Source: an uncultured Eubacteriales bacterium (GTDB taxonomy: Bacteria; Bacillota; Clostridia; Oscillospirales; Acutalibacteraceae). From it: 40,315 nt of DNA. This document shows positions 38,752 to 40,315 of the stretch, in pieces. Position 1 is the first letter of the stretch. Each line of letters starts with the position of its first letter. The notes beneath the pieces were generated by a model. That model did no database searches and had not been told where the DNA came from. It saw only the letters and a list, made by a program, of their open reading frames with translations. The DNA lies in contig CAKSQO010000014.1 of the NCBI GenBank assembly GCA_934486615.1, forward strand, positions 1-40,315. The letters run 5' to 3'. Both the position numbers and the translations under genes were made by a program.

Positions 38752-39912
38752 ATGGTCAGGACGGTGCTGCACAGCGACTGCAACTCATTTTACGCGTCGG
38801 TCGAGTGCATGAAACAGCCGCAGCTGAAGCAAGTTCCGCTCGCGGTTGGCGGCGACGAAGAAAAGCGGCACGGAATAATTCTGGCGAAGAACGAGCTTGC
38901 TAAGACTTTCGGGGTCAGGACGGCTGAGCCGCTTTGGCAGGCGCGGCTGAAGTGTCCGGGGCTTGTTATCGTTCCTCCCGACTTTGAGGAATACGAGCGC
39001 ATTTCAAAAATCACGCGCGCAATCTACTCCGACTTCACCGACCGCGTTGAGCCGTTCGGGCTTGACGAGGCGTGGCTCGATGTGACGGGCGACGACGGGG
39101 CCGAGGTCGCGAGGAAAATCTCGCGGCGGATAAAAAGTGAGGTCGGGATAACGGTCAGCGTCGGTGTCAGCTTTAACAAAATATTCGCGAAGCTCGGCAG
39201 CGACTACCGCAAGCCCGACGCGATAACGGTGATAAGCCCCGACAACTTCCGCGACATCGTGTGGCCGCTGCCGGTGACGGACATGATAGGAGTCGGACGC
39301 GCGACGGGCGACAGGCTCGCGGCGATGGGGATAAAAACGCTCGGGCAGCTGGCGAACGCTCCCGACGAGCGCGTGCGGATGCTCGGTAAGACGGGCGTGC
39401 TGCTGAAAATGCACGCGGGCGGGCGGGACTCGTCGCCCGTGCGGCTCTGCGACGAGCGCGAGCGGGTGAAATCGGTCGGCAACTCGGTGACGCTGCCGCA
39501 CGACATCGTCAACGCGGAGGAAGCGGCGCGGGTGCTGCTGATGCTGTCGGACTCTGTAGGGCGGCGGCTGCGGGAGCAGAAGCTGTGCGGGCAGTGCGTG
39601 TCGGTGGGAATGCGCGACAGCGAGCTGTGCCGATTTTCGCGGCAGAGGGCGCTCGGCGAGCCGACGAACCGCACGGCCGACATCCGCAGCGCGGCAATCG
39701 GGCTGGTTGCGAACAACTACAGGTGGCAGAAGCCGATGCGGAGCATCGGGGTGACGGTGTCGCAGCTGTCGGCCGATGTCGGAGCGGAGCAGGTGAGCCT
39801 GTTTGTTGATGTTCAGAAGCGAATTCGCTCGGAGCGGCTCGAGCGGGTGGCGGACGAGCTGAACCGCCGCTTCGGCTCAACCTGCATCCGCCCCGCCGCA
39901 GGCATAGCCTGA
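38752..39912 (+). CDS. dinB: Y-family DNA polymerase (DinB / Pol IV type)
   Basis: The protein is 386 aa from ATG 38752, chosen over ATG 38719 because AGGAG precedes it and the polymerase motif begins at once. The palm has HSDCNSFYASVE (first metal aspartate D9) and FGLDEAWLDVTG (D105, E106). VSFNKIFAKLGSDYRKPD is the fingers/palm segment, IGVGRATGDRLAAMGIKTLGQLA the helix-hairpin-helix thumb, and the little-finger domain runs from about 235. It copies past damaged bases with low fidelity. No beta-clamp peptide of the QL[SD]LF type is obvious at the end, but EQVSLFVD near 347 resembles one and would be in the usual place. The gene stands alone. Confidence 0.93.
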   Translation: MVRTVLHSDCNSFYASVECMKQPQLKQVPLAVGGDEEKRHGIILAKNELAKTFGVRTAEPLWQARLKCPGLVIVPPDFEEYERISKITRAIYSDFTDRVEPFGLDEAWLDVTGDDGAEVARKISRRIKSEVGITVSVGVSFNKIFAKLGSDYRKPDAITVISPDNFRDIVWPLPVTDMIGVGRATGDRLAAMGIKTLGQLANAPDERVRMLGKTGVLLKMHAGGRDSSPVRLCDERERVKSVGNSVTLPHDIVNAEEAARVLLMLSDSVGRRLREQKLCGQCVSVGMRDSELCRFSRQRALGEPTNRTADIRSAAIGLVANNYRWQKPMRSIGVTVSQLSADVGAEQVSLFVDVQKRIRSERLERVADELNRRFGSTCIRPAAGIA

Positions 39913-39923
39913 TCGTCCGCCTC

Positions 39924-40080
39924 GCCGAGGGCGGTTTCCGCAAGGGCGGCTCGTCTGCCGAGGGCGGTTTCCGCAAGGGCGGCGCAGTGGGCTGTCGCGG
40001 GGGATAAGTCAAAACGATCCGCTGCACCGATTCGCGGATAAACAGCTCACGGTTGCGCGAATAAGCTGCCGGCTGCACGT
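39924..40080 (+). repeat. Short direct repeat and composite intergenic repeat
   Basis: 'gccgagggcggtttccgcaa' plus 'gggcggc' occurs twice (39924-39950 and 39957-39983), separated by six bases. It is followed by an inverted composite module ('ccgctgcaccgattcgcggataaacag', 40018-40044). No gene. Confidence 0.75.
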
Positions 40081-40099
40081 ACAAATTAAATTGCAGCTA

Positions 40100-40249
40100 T
40101 TGATAATTTTTGCCGGCGGTGGTATAATAACCTCACGGCGTCAGCGGCGGTAAACCGCCGACGCCTGAGAGAACATTGAACGGCCAAAACAAAATCCTGT
40201 CGGATTTTGAACGGCTGCGCCGTTTGCGAAGCTTACGCTCCGCTTTTGT
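40100..40249 (+). ncRNA. Promoter-hairpin repeat element, copy 2
   Basis: TTGATA (40100-40105), 17 bp, TATAAT (40123-40128), then GGCGT-CGGCGG/CCGCCG-ACGCC (40137-40165), AAAATCC/GGATTTT (40191-40208), AACGGC/GCCGTT (40210-40224) and GCGAAGC/GCTCCGC (40226-40243) followed by TTTT. Compared with copy 1, the last stem has an A-T to G-C double change that keeps pairing. The next copy starts at 40250. Confidence 0.6.
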
Positions 40250-40315
40250 GGTATAATAACCTCACGGCGTCAGCGGCGGTAAACCGCCGACGCCTGAGAG
40301 AACATTGAACGGCCA
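40250..40315 (+). ncRNA. Promoter-hairpin repeat element, copy 3 (cut by the window end)
   Basis: It starts with GGTATAATAACCTCACGGCG and is identical to copy 2 for all 66 bases present; the repeat period is 129 bp. The array may go on beyond the window. A -35 box for this copy is poor (TTGCGA with 22-bp spacing). Confidence 0.6.

Overview
The window looks like a chromosome segment of a spore-forming, GC-rich anaerobic member of the Clostridia, most likely a gut Oscillospirales/Ruminococcaceae lineage. Supporting signs are an alpha/beta-type small acid-soluble spore protein, a SpoIIQ-like M23 protein, pyruvate:ferredoxin oxidoreductase, class II fructose-bisphosphate aldolase, a T-box in front of hisS-aspS, a preQ1-I riboswitch in front of queT, TTG/GTG starts with strong Shine-Dalgarno sites, and many short intergenic repeats of the type common in that group. 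No tRNA, rRNA, CRISPR array, transposase or phage gene was seen.

Layout. 0-3.3 kb (mostly minus strand): XRE regulator and SASP between two inverted copies of a composite repeat, then a BIG2+CAP-like lipoprotein and a left-handed beta-helix acyltransferase-like protein. 3.4-12 kb (plus): a division and cell-shape block, zapA - peptidase U32 - maf - mreB - mreC - mreD - PBP2, followed by a MinD-like ATPase with its own promoter. 12-16.6 kb (plus): mgsA, a T-box leader directly after its stop codon, hisS, aspS and a PHP phosphoesterase. 16.7-18.3 kb (minus): a PfoR/EIIC-type membrane protein and a membrane-anchored J-domain protein. 18.3-19.3 kb: a repeat-rich gap holding a candidate orphan small RNA. 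19.3-21.5 kb (plus): SpoIIQ-like M23 protein and two tandem paralogous lipoproteins, each behind an identical 44-bp promoter and a tiny leader ORF. 21.6-22.3 kb (minus): queT with its preQ1-I riboswitch. 22.5-26 kb: PFOR. 26.5-28.8 kb: two G3E (CobW-type) GTPases, one with a long His-rich metal-binding stretch, the other fused to a DUF1980-like domain. 28.8-30.6 kb: fba and a DUF1643 protein. 30.9-34.2 kb: a large inverted repeat or leader, an ATPase-permease fusion ABC transporter and a small membrane/zinc-ribbon protein. 34.2-38.1 kb: a promoter-leader-terminator unit ahead of a broken secreted-protein gene, then a 1004-aa secreted protein with three internal repeats and a 41-aa peptide gene. 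38.1-40.3 kb: repeats, a G-quadruplex-prone C-rich tract, a Y-family DNA polymerase, and a promoter-hairpin element that becomes tandem at the window edge.

The most unusual content is outside the long genes. A ~130-bp unit made of a sigma-A-like promoter, four hairpins and a terminator-like end occurs once before the His-rich GTPase and in tandem at the right edge. A 60-nt CCCCGCG...CGCGGGG hairpin family sits in terminator orientation after four transcription units. There are three structured RNA candidates (about 19.0, 31.0 and 34.2 kb) that I cannot assign to a known class, and the two lipoprotein genes carry duplicated leader ORFs.
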